Part shown: in pieces, positions 1 to 7,382 of the stretch
Layout: each line of letters opens with the position of its first letter
How positions within the stretch are numbered: the stretch's first letter is position 1
Source of the DNA: Kiritimatiellales bacterium
GTDB lineage: Bacteria; Verrucomicrobiota; Kiritimatiellia; Kiritimatiellales; Pontiellaceae
Assembly: GCA_021734345.1 (NCBI GenBank)
Contig: JAIPJC010000015.1
Span: 1-40,478, forward strand
Direction: 5' to 3'
Length of the DNA stretch: 40,478 nt
Program-made: the position numbers and the translations under genes
Notes under the pieces: model-generated
What the model saw: only the letters and a program-made list of their open reading frames with translations
What the model was told of the DNA's origin: nothing
Database searches by the model: none

Positions 1-417
1 CGCCTGCGGTTCTGCTGCCCGCAGCCCCTCGGCGGTCTTGACCAGGCAGTTGGCGAGATTGTACCAGCACTCGCTGCGCTGCGCATCCGATTTGGCCAGC
101 GACGCAGCGACCTCGAACGAGGCCTGCGCTTCCTCATAGCCGCCCGTCCGGTATTGCGCGTTGCCGAGGTTGTAATGGAGGTCGGCCGATTCCGGCTCTT
201 CCGCCACGGCCTCCTGATAGGCCGTCACGGCTGCGTCGAACTTCCCTTCCGCATACGCCTTGTTGCCCTCCCGGAATAGCTTGGCAGGGCTGGCGGCGGC
301 CGTTTCGGCAAGGAGCAGCACGCAGGAAAGTAGACGCGCGCTTCCAGCCGCGTTGCGACGCACCGTTCGTGTGCAACGAGGCAAGATGCCTCGTCTACAT
401 TGCAGCCTTGTCCTCAT
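1..417 (-). CDS. TPR protein of the Bat operon (BatC-like), partial at its 3' end
   Basis: Reading down from ATG 417 gives 139 codons with no stop before the window edge, so the C-terminus is missing. The ATG overlaps the batB stop (ATGA), as elsewhere in this operon, which supports this start; a GTG at 363 is an alternative. The N-terminus looks like a signal peptide (hydrophobic LLSCVLLLAETAAAS) but is preceded by an Arg/Cys-rich stretch encoded by a palindromic repeat at 330-398. After it come at least two tetratricopeptide repeats with typical residues (GNKAYAEGKFDAAVTAYQEA; LHYNLGNAQYRTGGYEEAQA; CWYNLANCLV). BatC-type TPR proteins are periplasmic or membrane-linked scaffolds that accompany VWA proteins BatA and BatB; the function here is inferred from that context. 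Confidence 0.8.
   Translation of the reverse strand, partial: MRTRLQCRRGILPRCTRTVRRNAAGSARLLSCVLLLAETAAASPAKLFREGNKAYAEGKFDAAVTAYQEAVAEEPESADLHYNLGNAQYRTGGYEEAQASFEVAASLAKSDAQRSECWYNLANCLVKTAEGLRAAEPQA
330..398. repeat. In-frame pair of inverted REP-like palindromes inside the TPR gene
   Basis: Two inverted copies of a GTAGACG-headed hairpin lie at 373-398 (minus-strand stem ACGAGGC/GCCTCGT) and 330-356 (plus strand, imperfect stem). The 69-nt unit is an exact multiple of three and is read through as protein. On the minus strand the first copy encodes RRGILPRC. The same eight residues are encoded by a matching element inside the bioH-like gene at 37131-37156. Confidence 0.75.
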
Positions 418-1406
418 GCCTTTCTCCTCCAGCGGTGGGAAAGCAGCAGGAGCGCAACCGCGCCGCCAAGAAACAGGGGGAACTTTTCCTCGTAGCTTTC
501 CATCACCTGCTTTTCGACCGAGGTGCGCTGCGCGTGTTCCATCGTTTGACGGTAGATATGCCGAAGATCGAACGGGCCGTTGGCTACTTCGAAGTAGGTT
601 CCGTCCGGTACGACGGCCGACATCTGCCGCAGGGTTTCGGAATGCAGTTTCGTCCAGACCTCGCGGTTGTCGTGCTTCATGAACGAGGTCTCCCCGGTCT
701 CCGCGTCCTCCGTCGCAATGCGGCTGCCGCGCGAGCGGTCGCCGATGCCGATGGCGATCAGCCGTGCGCCGGCCTCGCCGAGTTTCCGGGCGGCGTCGAC
801 TTCGTCGGCACCCTCGACCATGTCCTCGCCATCGGTGATCAGGATGACATCCTGCAAGCCCTTCTTCTCCGGATCGATCAGTTTGTCGACGGTCTTGTCG
901 ATAGCGTTGGCGATCATCGTTCCGCCCGCCGTGACGCTGTCCGGCGAGGCTTGGTGCAGCGCCATGCGAAAGTAGTCGTAGTCGACCGTCAGCGGGCAGC
1001 GGATTTCGGCCGATCCGGCAAACAGCACCAGTCCGACGCGGTCGCCGGAAATTTCGTCGACGCAATCGAGGATCGCCGTCTTGGCGTTCTCCAGCCGGTT
1101 CGGATGCATGTCCTCGGCCAGCATGCTGCGCGAAACATCGAGCAGGAAGATCACGTCGCGCCCGGTTTCCTGCAGTTGCCGCTCCTGCAAATCCCACGCG
1201 GGGCGGGCGAGGGCAAGAACCACCAGCGCAACCGCCGCGCAGCTGGAAAACGCTTCGCGCTTGCGGCTGACCAATGCGCCGGAGGCGCCGAACGCCATCA
1301 CCGCCCTTTTTCTTTTGACGGCGGCATAAAGGAACAACACCACTCCGGCGGGAACGAGCCAAAGCCAGGCAAGCGCCACTGGATTGTAGAAATGGATCAA
1401 GCTCAT
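414..1406 (-). CDS. batB: VWA-domain membrane protein BatB
   Basis: A 330-residue protein starting at ATG 1406, which overlaps the batA stop as ATGA. Two hydrophobic segments lie near the N-terminus (about 10-30 and 54-70), then a von Willebrand A domain with a MIDAS motif D90-x-S92-x-S94, a later Thr in SVTAGGT, and the ITDGED metal-site Asp. A final hydrophobic segment (LFLGGAVALLLLSHRW) anchors the C-terminus. BatA/BatB proteins place a VWA domain in the periplasm and act with MoxR ATPases and TPR partners; the physiological role (envelope stress or complex assembly) is not settled. The gene overlaps the TPR gene downstream by four bases. BatB rather than BatA is assigned from gene order only. 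Confidence 0.88.
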   Translation of the reverse strand: MSLIHFYNPVALAWLWLVPAGVVLFLYAAVKRKRAVMAFGASGALVSRKREAFSSCAAVALVVLALARPAWDLQERQLQETGRDVIFLLDVSRSMLAEDMHPNRLENAKTAILDCVDEISGDRVGLVLFAGSAEIRCPLTVDYDYFRMALHQASPDSVTAGGTMIANAIDKTVDKLIDPEKKGLQDVILITDGEDMVEGADEVDAARKLGEAGARLIAIGIGDRSRGSRIATEDAETGETSFMKHDNREVWTKLHSETLRQMSAVVPDGTYFEVANGPFDLRHIYRQTMEHAQRTSVEKQVMESYEEKFPLFLGGAVALLLLSHRWRRKA

Positions 1407-2455
1407 GGAATCCTCCTGAGCCAGGTCGTTGCTAGAAGGGTGTGGATCACCAAAAGTAGCAGGGCCGTCGCGGCAAACGGTTGGAAGATGTCGGTATAGG
1501 TATGGTAGCGCTGGGTTTCGATCTCGCTCTTTTCCATGGCGTTGATCTCGCCGTAGACGTCGCGCAGCGAGGCTTCGTTGGTGGCGCGGCGGTAGATTCC
1601 GCCGGTGGTCTCGGCGATCTTTTGCAGGATGCGTTCCTGCACCAGCGGCTCGGCTTCGATCTGGATCGGCCCTTCCGGGGTCTGGACGGTTTTCATTTCC
1701 GGCGGATCGGTAATGGCGATCGTATGGACGCGGATGCCCCAATGTTCCGCCAGCGCGGCCCCTTCCATCGGCAGGTGGTGGCCGCAGTTGTTGTTGCCGT
1801 CGGTCAGCAGGATGATCACCTTGCTTTTGATGGAATATCCGGTGTCCTTGCCATTCTCGGCGGCGTACCGTTCCTCGGCGGTTTGCAGGCGCGCGGCCGC
1901 CAGCGCGAGCGCGTCGCCGAAGGCTGTGCCGTCTTCGTTCGGGCGCGATTCGATCTTGAGTTCGTGGATGTAGTAGAGCAGCGAATCGTGGCTAAGCGTC
2001 AGCGGGCAGACGGTGTCGGCATAGCGCGCGAAGGAGATCAGCCCGATCAGGTCGTTTGGTCGCCCGTCAAGGTTTTCGCCGCCGCCGACAAACTGTTCGA
2101 CCACTTGTTTCGTCACCTCCATGCGGCTCATGGTCGTGTCCTTGAACGGCATCGAAATATCCATCGAACTCGAAACGTCGACAACCAGTTCGATCGCGAT
2201 GCCCTCCTTCGGAATGCCCTTCGTCATGTCCGGGCGCTGCGGCCGTGCCAGCGCAACGACCAGCAACACCAGCGCGAGCGTCTGCAACCAGAACAGCAGG
2301 GGAATAAACCGTTGCCGCGTCGTCTGCGGACCCTGCTTGAATGCCGCCAGCGATGAGAAGCGCAACGCGGCGCCGCTGGTTTTCCGGAAATGGTCCGCGA
2401 CCATCTTCAGCACCGGCAGGAGCAGCAGCAAGGCCCAAGGGAAGGCTAGCCTCAT
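1403..2455 (-). CDS. batA: VWA-domain membrane protein BatA
   Basis: A 350-residue protein starting at ATG 2455, overlapping the preceding stop as ATGA. It has hydrophobic segments at about 5-20 and 48-71 (FWLQTLALVLLVVALARPQ, the usual BatA entry motif), then a VWA domain with MIDAS D93-x-S95-x-S97, the conserved ILLTDGNNN loop, and a C-terminal membrane segment before the terminal LRRIP. The length matches the family (about 330-350). It is the paralogue of the next gene, batB, and both are translationally coupled. It probably forms a periplasm-facing metal-dependent protein-interaction platform driven by the MoxR ATPase encoded first in the operon. Confidence 0.9.
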   Translation of the reverse strand: MRLAFPWALLLLLPVLKMVADHFRKTSGAALRFSSLAAFKQGPQTTRQRFIPLLFWLQTLALVLLVVALARPQRPDMTKGIPKEGIAIELVVDVSSSMDISMPFKDTTMSRMEVTKQVVEQFVGGGENLDGRPNDLIGLISFARYADTVCPLTLSHDSLLYYIHELKIESRPNEDGTAFGDALALAAARLQTAEERYAAENGKDTGYSIKSKVIILLTDGNNNCGHHLPMEGAALAEHWGIRVHTIAITDPPEMKTVQTPEGPIQIEAEPLVQERILQKIAETTGGIYRRATNEASLRDVYGEINAMEKSEIETQRYHTYTDIFQPFAATALLLLVIHTLLATTWLRRIP

Positions 2456-3387
2456 GGGTTCTCCTCCTCTTTGGTTTCTTCGATGAACTGGCGGATATAG
2501 CGTTCCGACTTTTCCAGGAATCCATCCGGCATGCGGTGCGAAAACCTAACCCGTTCGCTGGTGGTCAGAAACGCTTCCAGTGTCAGCCGCCGCCCTAGAA
2601 GAGGATAGTGCGGAATGACCGGAATGATTTCCTCCGTTGTTTTCCCCGCCATTGGAAGGCCGAAGCGGAGTTCGAGGTATTCACGCAGGATGCGGTCGAG
2701 TTCGTGTATGCGTGCAATCGGATCGTCCGGCAGGTTTGCCAAGGCCTGGAATGCTGTTTCGCGCGGGGAAAGCACGATGATGGCTTTGGTGTTTCGGCGG
2801 CGGCGGACGAGGGCAAGAAGGGTTGCCATGGCGATGGATGATCCGAGCAGGATGAACCAAAGATGCTCTTTCTGCTGTTGTTCGGGCAGCACGGTGGCCG
2901 GGGCGGCGATGTCCTTGATTTCAAGGCTGTCCAATCCTTCGGGCAGGACCGAGCGGACCGAAACGGTGATGGGGTCTGTCTTGACCGTTGCCGTGCCCGC
3001 AATGATTTCCAAGGGTTGGAATACGGTTTCGCCCGGTAGGTTTGGAACGAGTTGCCATACGCTGCGGTACAGGATCTTTCCGTTGGGCAGGGTTTGCTGC
3101 GGTTCGGACCAGCTGCCCGAAAGGGTGAAGGGTTCGACCGCGTTTTCAACTTCCGGAAAAACGACGGCGGTGCCGGGCGGTGCCTGCACGTCAAGCGCCA
3201 GCTGGACTTGTCCGGTCGTGGCGATGTTGGTTTCGCTGACCGAGACGATTACCGTGACCGAGTCCTGCCGGTATTGATGCGACAGCACGGGTTCCAATGC
3301 TGCGGCAGGTTTGACCGCGTCCTGCGAGCAGCCGCACAGGAGCAGTAAAAAAAGATTAAAATATCGGACTGGCCCCTTTGGCATCAT
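2452..3387 (-). CDS. BatD/DUF4381-like membrane-anchored lipoprotein
   Basis: A 311-residue protein from ATG 3387, which overlaps the DUF58 stop (ATGA). A longer reading frame extends upstream but only antisense-like sequence lies there. The N-terminus is a lipoprotein signal with a lipobox-like LLLLCGC. It is followed by a beta-rich periplasmic domain of about 150 residues, a membrane segment (LWFILLGSSIAMATLLALV), an RRRR stop-transfer patch, and a cytoplasmic helical domain (IARIHELDRILREYLELRFG through the RFSHRMPDG region). That layout fits the DUF4381/BatD-like proteins found between DUF58 and BatA genes in MoxR operons. The name is from context and domain pattern; no enzymatic activity is evident. 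Confidence 0.7.
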   Translation of the reverse strand: MMPKGPVRYFNLFLLLLCGCSQDAVKPAAALEPVLSHQYRQDSVTVIVSVSETNIATTGQVQLALDVQAPPGTAVVFPEVENAVEPFTLSGSWSEPQQTLPNGKILYRSVWQLVPNLPGETVFQPLEIIAGTATVKTDPITVSVRSVLPEGLDSLEIKDIAAPATVLPEQQQKEHLWFILLGSSIAMATLLALVRRRRNTKAIIVLSPRETAFQALANLPDDPIARIHELDRILREYLELRFGLPMAGKTTEEIIPVIPHYPLLGRRLTLEAFLTTSERVRFSHRMPDGFLEKSERYIRQFIEETKEEENP

Positions 3388-4274
3388 AGCGACTGCCTCC
3401 GGCCGCGGGTCTGGAAGAAGCGGATGAGGTCGCGCAGGTAGTCGCAGTCGGTATGGACGTCGATCTGGTCGATGTTGAGCCGGGCGAGGTTTTCCTTTAG
3501 TTCGATCTGGCGGGCGCGGGCGGCGATGCCGAATTTCTTGCGGGCGGCGGCGCTGGCGGTGTCGACGAGGATTTGTTCGCCGGTTTCGGAGTCGGCGAGC
3601 TCGACGAGGCCGGCGTTGGGGACATCGAGTTCGCGCGGGTCGGTGATGGTGATGGCTATGAGGTCGTAGTGGAGCGCGGCGAGCTTGAGTGCCTTTTCGT
3701 GGCCGGAATCCTGGAAGTCGGAGATGAGGAAGACAACGCACTTTTTCTTCACCATCTTGCCGAGGTAGTCGAGTGCCCCGGCGATGCGGGTACCGCGCCG
3801 CCGGGGCTCGAAGCCGAGGATTTCGCGGATGATGTGCAGGACGTGGAGCTGCCCTTTGCCGGGCGGAATGAAGAGTTCGATCTCGTCGGTGAAGATGATG
3901 AGCCCGACCTTGTCGTGGTTCTTGATGGCGGAGAAGGCGAGCAGTCCGCAAACCTCGGCGGCGGTTTCGTTCTTCGTTCGTTCAACGGAGCCGAACGTGC
4001 CGGAGGCGGACATGTCGACGAGGAAGAAGAGGGCTTGCTCGCGCTCTTCGATGAAGCGCTTGACGAAGGGCTTGCCGGTGCGGGCGGTCACGTTCCAGTC
4101 GATGGTGCGGACTTCGTCGCCGGGCTGGTATTCGCGAACCTCGTCGAACTCCATCCCGCGTCCCTTGAAGACGCTCTTGTATTCGCCCCCCAGCAGCTCG
4201 TCGACCACCTTGCGGCTGACGATGTCGATCTGGCGGACTTTTTTGAGAAGCTCTTTTTGGCTTTGGGTAGACAT
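3384..4274 (-). CDS. DUF58 (VWA-like) protein of the MoxR operon
   Basis: A 296-residue protein starting at ATG 4274 (MSTQSQKELLKK). The frame is open further upstream to 4319, but that part only translates a palindromic repeat, so it was excluded. The DUF58 signature is clear at about 37-74 (KGRGMEFDEVREYQPGDEVR, then IDWNVTARTGKPFVKRF). A VWA-like core follows with a MIDAS-type D87-x-S89-x-S91. No membrane segment is seen, so it is probably cytosolic. DUF58 proteins are constant partners of MoxR AAA+ ATPases. The stop overlaps the next start (ATGA), so translation is coupled. No clear Shine-Dalgarno sequence precedes ATG 4274, which makes this start less certain than the others in the operon. 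Confidence 0.88.
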   Translation of the reverse strand: MSTQSQKELLKKVRQIDIVSRKVVDELLGGEYKSVFKGRGMEFDEVREYQPGDEVRTIDWNVTARTGKPFVKRFIEEREQALFFLVDMSASGTFGSVERTKNETAAEVCGLLAFSAIKNHDKVGLIIFTDEIELFIPPGKGQLHVLHIIREILGFEPRRRGTRIAGALDYLGKMVKKKCVVFLISDFQDSGHEKALKLAALHYDLIAITITDPRELDVPNAGLVELADSETGEQILVDTASAAARKKFGIAARARQIELKENLARLNIDQIDVHTDCDYLRDLIRFFQTRGRRQSL

Positions 4275-4282
4275 GGGTGTAA

Positions 4283-4339
4283 TGCGTATTGCGTATTTCG
4301 TATTTCGTCGGGCTGGCAATACGAAATACGTAGTACGCA
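4283..4339. repeat. Long AT-rich palindrome between the moxR and DUF58 genes
   Basis: Arms CGTATTTCGTATT (4292-4304) and AATACGAAATACG (4318-4330) pair perfectly over 13 bp with a 13-nt loop. Pairing continues outward to 4283/4339 with only a few G-T pairs, giving arms of about 22 nt. It fills most of the only real gap (4275-4347) in an otherwise overlapping operon. It is much richer in A+T than the flanking genes and looks like a dispersed repeat; it could also act as an mRNA processing or attenuation hairpin. Confidence 0.8.
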
Positions 4340-4347
4340 GTACGGCC

Positions 4348-5337
4348 CTAGGGTACTTCGACGGTTTCCAAAATCAGCTTCAGGATATCTTCTGAACTTT
4401 TCTCTTCGGCGGCGGCCTCGTAGGAGAGGATGACGCGGTGGCGGAGGATGTCGAGGGCGACGTCCTTGATGTCTTGCGGAACAACGTAGCCGCGGCCGTT
4501 GAGCATGGCCCGGCCGCGGGAGGCGACGGCGAGGAAGATGCTGGCGCGCGGGGAGGCGCCGTAGCGGATGAGGTTGGCGCAATCGAGGCCGAAGCGGGCG
4601 GGATCGCGCGTGGCCTGGACGAGGTCGAGAATGTAGTGCTCGAGCTTTTCGTCCATGAACACTTCGTCGACCATGGCGCGCAGCCGGTTGATATCGGCGA
4701 TTTCCATGACGGCTTCGACGGTGAGGTCGACCTTGGTCTTGCCCATGCGCTTGAGGATGCGATGCTCCTCTTCCTTGGTGGGATAGATGACGTTTAGCTT
4801 GAACATGAAGCGGTCGACCTGCGCTTCGGGGAGATGGTAGGTGCCTTCCTGCTCGACAGGGTTCTGGGTGGCGAGGACGAGGAAGGGCTCGTCGAGCTTG
4901 TAGGTGGTGTCGCCAATGGAGATCTGGTGTTCCTGCATGGCTTCGAGCAGGGCGCTTTGCACCTTGGCGGGGGAGCGGTTGATTTCGTCGGCGAGGATGA
5001 TGTTGGCGAAGATCGGGCCCTTGTGCGGCGTGAATTCGTTGGTGCGCGGGTTGTAGATCATGGTTCCGATAAGGTCGCCGGGCAGCAGGTCGGGGGTGAA
5101 CTGGATCCGGTTGAACCCGGCGTGCAGCGTCTGGGCCAGCGTCGTGACGGCCAGCGTCTTGGCGAGACCAGGGATGCCTTCGATGAGGACATGGCCGTTG
5201 CAGAGCAGCGCCAGCAGCAGGCTTTCGATCAAATCCTCCTGGCCGATGATTACCTTGGCCACTTCCGCCCGCACCTTTTGGAGGACTTCGCTCTCCCGTT
5301 GGTAGCGTTCATTCATCTTCACGATATCTTCATGCAT
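4348..5337 (-). CDS. MoxR-family AAA+ ATPase
   Basis: A 329-residue protein. ATG 5337 (MHEDIVKMNERY) is chosen because AGAGAGG lies at the right distance upstream; an in-frame start at 5358 has none. Walker A is GIPGLAKT (54-61) and Walker B is IILADE (113-118). The MoxR pattern EINRSPAKVQSALLEAMQE, the sensor-1 ATQNP and the arginine-bearing LPEAQVDRF follow, then the C-terminal AAA lid. The length is typical of MoxR. These ATPases act as chaperones that activate or assemble VWA-containing proteins; here the DUF58 protein, BatA and BatB are the evident clients. It is the first gene of the operon and diverges from the tetR-type gene across about 225 bp. Confidence 0.95.
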   Translation of the reverse strand: MHEDIVKMNERYQRESEVLQKVRAEVAKVIIGQEDLIESLLLALLCNGHVLIEGIPGLAKTLAVTTLAQTLHAGFNRIQFTPDLLPGDLIGTMIYNPRTNEFTPHKGPIFANIILADEINRSPAKVQSALLEAMQEHQISIGDTTYKLDEPFLVLATQNPVEQEGTYHLPEAQVDRFMFKLNVIYPTKEEEHRILKRMGKTKVDLTVEAVMEIADINRLRAMVDEVFMDEKLEHYILDLVQATRDPARFGLDCANLIRYGASPRASIFLAVASRGRAMLNGRGYVVPQDIKDVALDILRHRVILSYEAAAEEKSSEDILKLILETVEVP

Positions 5338-5504
5338 AAAAAACCTCTCTTTGGGCAAGGCGGGAATATAGACGCGGCGGCGGATATAAACAGCAAAGAA
5401 ACGCTCAAAATATGGGCGTTTGGACAGTATTTCCGATGTTTAAAGGCCTCGGCGGCTTCGATTCGCAACATGGAAATCCCTTTTAAAAAAGAGGAATTGT
5501 CCGC

Positions 5505-5534
5505 TTTACAAACATACACGCATGTTTGTATATA
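5505..5534 (+). promoter_or_regulatory. Promoter and AcrR-like operator of the efflux operon
   Basis: A 24-bp perfect inverted repeat (half-sites TACAAACAT and ATGTTTGTA at 5507-5515 and 5522-5530, 6-bp spacer) closely resembles the operator known for E. coli AcrR. It overlaps a plausible sigma-70 promoter, TTTACA (5505-5510) and TATATA (5529-5534) with 18-bp spacing. The tetR-type gene starts 29 bp downstream, so autorepression of the whole efflux operon is expected. Confidence 0.75.
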
Positions 5535-5563
5535 CCTTCCTATTCTCAAAAGCGAGGTGCCAG

Positions 5564-6232
5564 ATGGCTCGAAAAACAAAAAAAGATGCGCTTGCGACGC
5601 GGGAAAGCGTACTGCTGGCGGCGTTGGATCTGTTTGGCGAAAAGGGTTATTCGCGGACAACCCTCAGTGATATTGCCAAACGCATCGGGATGACCCGCGG
5701 GGCGGTTTACTGGCATTTTGACAACAAACCGGCGCTGCTGGTGGCTTTGATTGAATATGTGCATGTACGCCGGGAACAGATGACCGGCATGCGGGTTCCT
5801 GACATCTTGATGCTGGATGACTTGCGCCGGGCCTTCATTGCGCACGCCCGCAACGTTGTCGAAGATTCCATCACGCGCAAGTTCGAGTTTTTCATGAACT
5901 TCCAAATGGAATGGTCCGAAGAGCTTTTGACGGAGACGCATAAACAGCTAAACGAAATCCGCCAGAGTCCCCTCGCGGAATTCAAACGCTGTTTCCAGAT
6001 TCCCGCAATCGCCGAACGGTTGCGTCCCGGCGTCGATTTGGATCAGCTGATTGTGACGCTGGCCTCGTTCTGGATGGGGTTATGCAAGATGTACCTAGGC
6101 CGTTGTCCGGGGCTCGACTTTGGCCACCGGACGGAAAGCAATCCCGAATTGCTCGGGGGCTTCGACCTGATCCATACCGTGGCCGCTGGATTTGATTTGA
6201 TTATGAGTGCGGTTTTAACAGAGGAGAATTGA
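5564..6232 (+). CDS. TetR/AcrR-family repressor of the efflux operon
   Basis: A 222-residue protein starting at ATG 5564 (MARKTKKDAL) behind GCGAGGTG. An in-frame ATG at 5522 lies inside the operator and was rejected. The N-terminal helix-turn-helix spans about 26-60 (GYSRTTLSDIAKRIGMTRGA then VYWHFDNKPALL), the TetR hallmark. The C-terminal helical domain is the ligand pocket and resembles AcrR/TtgR-type regulators (MEWSEELLTETHKQL region). It is the first gene of a three-gene operon, with its stop one base before the membrane fusion gene. It probably binds the palindrome at 5507-5530 and is released by pump substrates. Confidence 0.92.
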   Translation: MARKTKKDALATRESVLLAALDLFGEKGYSRTTLSDIAKRIGMTRGAVYWHFDNKPALLVALIEYVHVRREQMTGMRVPDILMLDDLRRAFIAHARNVVEDSITRKFEFFMNFQMEWSEELLTETHKQLNEIRQSPLAEFKRCFQIPAIAERLRPGVDLDQLIVTLASFWMGLCKMYLGRCPGLDFGHRTESNPELLGGFDLIHTVAAGFDLIMSAVLTEEN

Positions 6233-6233
6233 G

Positions 6234-7379
6234 ATGAGTAGCAAAGGAATTGGAGTCGTGGTCGCAGCGGTGGTGGTTTCGCTATTGGCGGGTTGGTTCG
6301 GCCGCGGATTGCTTGGCGGCGGAAAGGGCGGGATGCCGCCCATGATGGGGCCGGGGCAGATGCCGCCAGCGGCGGTGGCGGCCAAGGTGCTGAAGGAACA
6401 GTCGCTTCAACCGGTTTCCGAATACATTGCCAAGGTGGAGCCGGTGCAGGAAGTGATGGTCCGCACGGAGGTTCCGGGCTATGTCGCGCAGGTGCATTTT
6501 ACCGAAGGCGCCATGGTGAAGGAGGGCGATCTGCTCTTCACGATCGACCAGTCGCAGTACCGGGCTACGGTTGCGGTCCGCGAGGCGGACGTGACGCGGG
6601 CCAAGGCCGAGCTGGTGCGGGCGCAGAAATATTTGGATAGGCTGAAGACGGCGGACGAGCGCAGCGTGTCGCGGAACGACCTCGATACGGCGGAGAGCGA
6701 TCTGTTGCGCGCGGAAGCGGCCCTCAAGCAGACCGAAGCCAATTTGAATCTGGCGCAGATCGACTTGGACTATACGCAAATCCGCGCGCCTATCGGCGGC
6801 CGGATCGGCGCGGTCCAGATGACGAAGGGGAACTATGTGACCTCCGCTTCCGGCGAGCTGGCGCGCATTGTGCAAACCGACCCGATCCGCGTTGTGCTCT
6901 CGCTGACCGACCGCGAATACCTCACCTTCAAACAACAAGAGCAGGCCGGTACGACTGCGGTCTGGAATGCGCAAATCCGGTTGCCGAACGGCACGGTCCT
7001 GCCCACCATTGGAAAAATAGATTTCGCCGACAATGCCATGAATCCGGAAACCGGCACCATGGCCGTACGCTACCTGTTCGACAACCGCGACGGCCTGCTG
7101 GTGCCGGGCGGCTATGCCAAGGCCCTGCTCAGCAAACCGGAAGTTGAGATGGGGATCCGGATTCCGCAAAAGGCCGTGCTGGTCGACCAGCAGGGCGAGT
7201 ATGTGCTGACGGTCGACGAGGCCGGATTGGTTTCCATGGCGCGTATTGCCGTCGGTGCGCAGATTGATACGGATGTGATCGTCCTGTCCGGGCTAAAATC
7301 CGGCGACCGCATCATAGTGGATGGCATTCAAAAAGCGCATCCCGGGGCAACAGTCCAAGCGACCCTGCTGGAGGAATAA
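6234..7379 (+). CDS. RND efflux membrane fusion protein (AcrA/MexA type)
   Basis: A 381-residue periplasmic adaptor. ATG 6234 follows AGAGGAG. An N-terminal membrane or signal segment (about 5-27) leads to a Gly/Met/Pro-rich linker. Then come the split lipoyl domain (VPGYVAQVHFTEGAMVKEGD and IRAPIGGRIGAV), a coiled-coil hairpin between them (about 115-180), a beta-barrel domain, and the membrane-proximal domain ending IVDGIQKAHPGATVQ. There is no lipobox Cys, so it is anchored by its N-terminal helix rather than by lipid. It would link the inner-membrane pump to the outer-membrane channel, both encoded by the next gene three bases downstream. Confidence 0.95.
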   Translation: MSSKGIGVVVAAVVVSLLAGWFGRGLLGGGKGGMPPMMGPGQMPPAAVAAKVLKEQSLQPVSEYIAKVEPVQEVMVRTEVPGYVAQVHFTEGAMVKEGDLLFTIDQSQYRATVAVREADVTRAKAELVRAQKYLDRLKTADERSVSRNDLDTAESDLLRAEAALKQTEANLNLAQIDLDYTQIRAPIGGRIGAVQMTKGNYVTSASGELARIVQTDPIRVVLSLTDREYLTFKQQEQAGTTAVWNAQIRLPNGTVLPTIGKIDFADNAMNPETGTMAVRYLFDNRDGLLVPGGYAKALLSKPEVEMGIRIPQKAVLVDQQGEYVLTVDEAGLVSMARIAVGAQIDTDVIVLSGLKSGDRIIVDGIQKAHPGATVQATLLEE

Positions 7380-7382
7380 AAA

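Noticed and set aside
4275-4319. N-terminal extension of the DUF58 protein to 4319
   Set aside because: The added residues only translate the palindromic repeat at 4283-4339, and the family begins near MSTQSQKELL.
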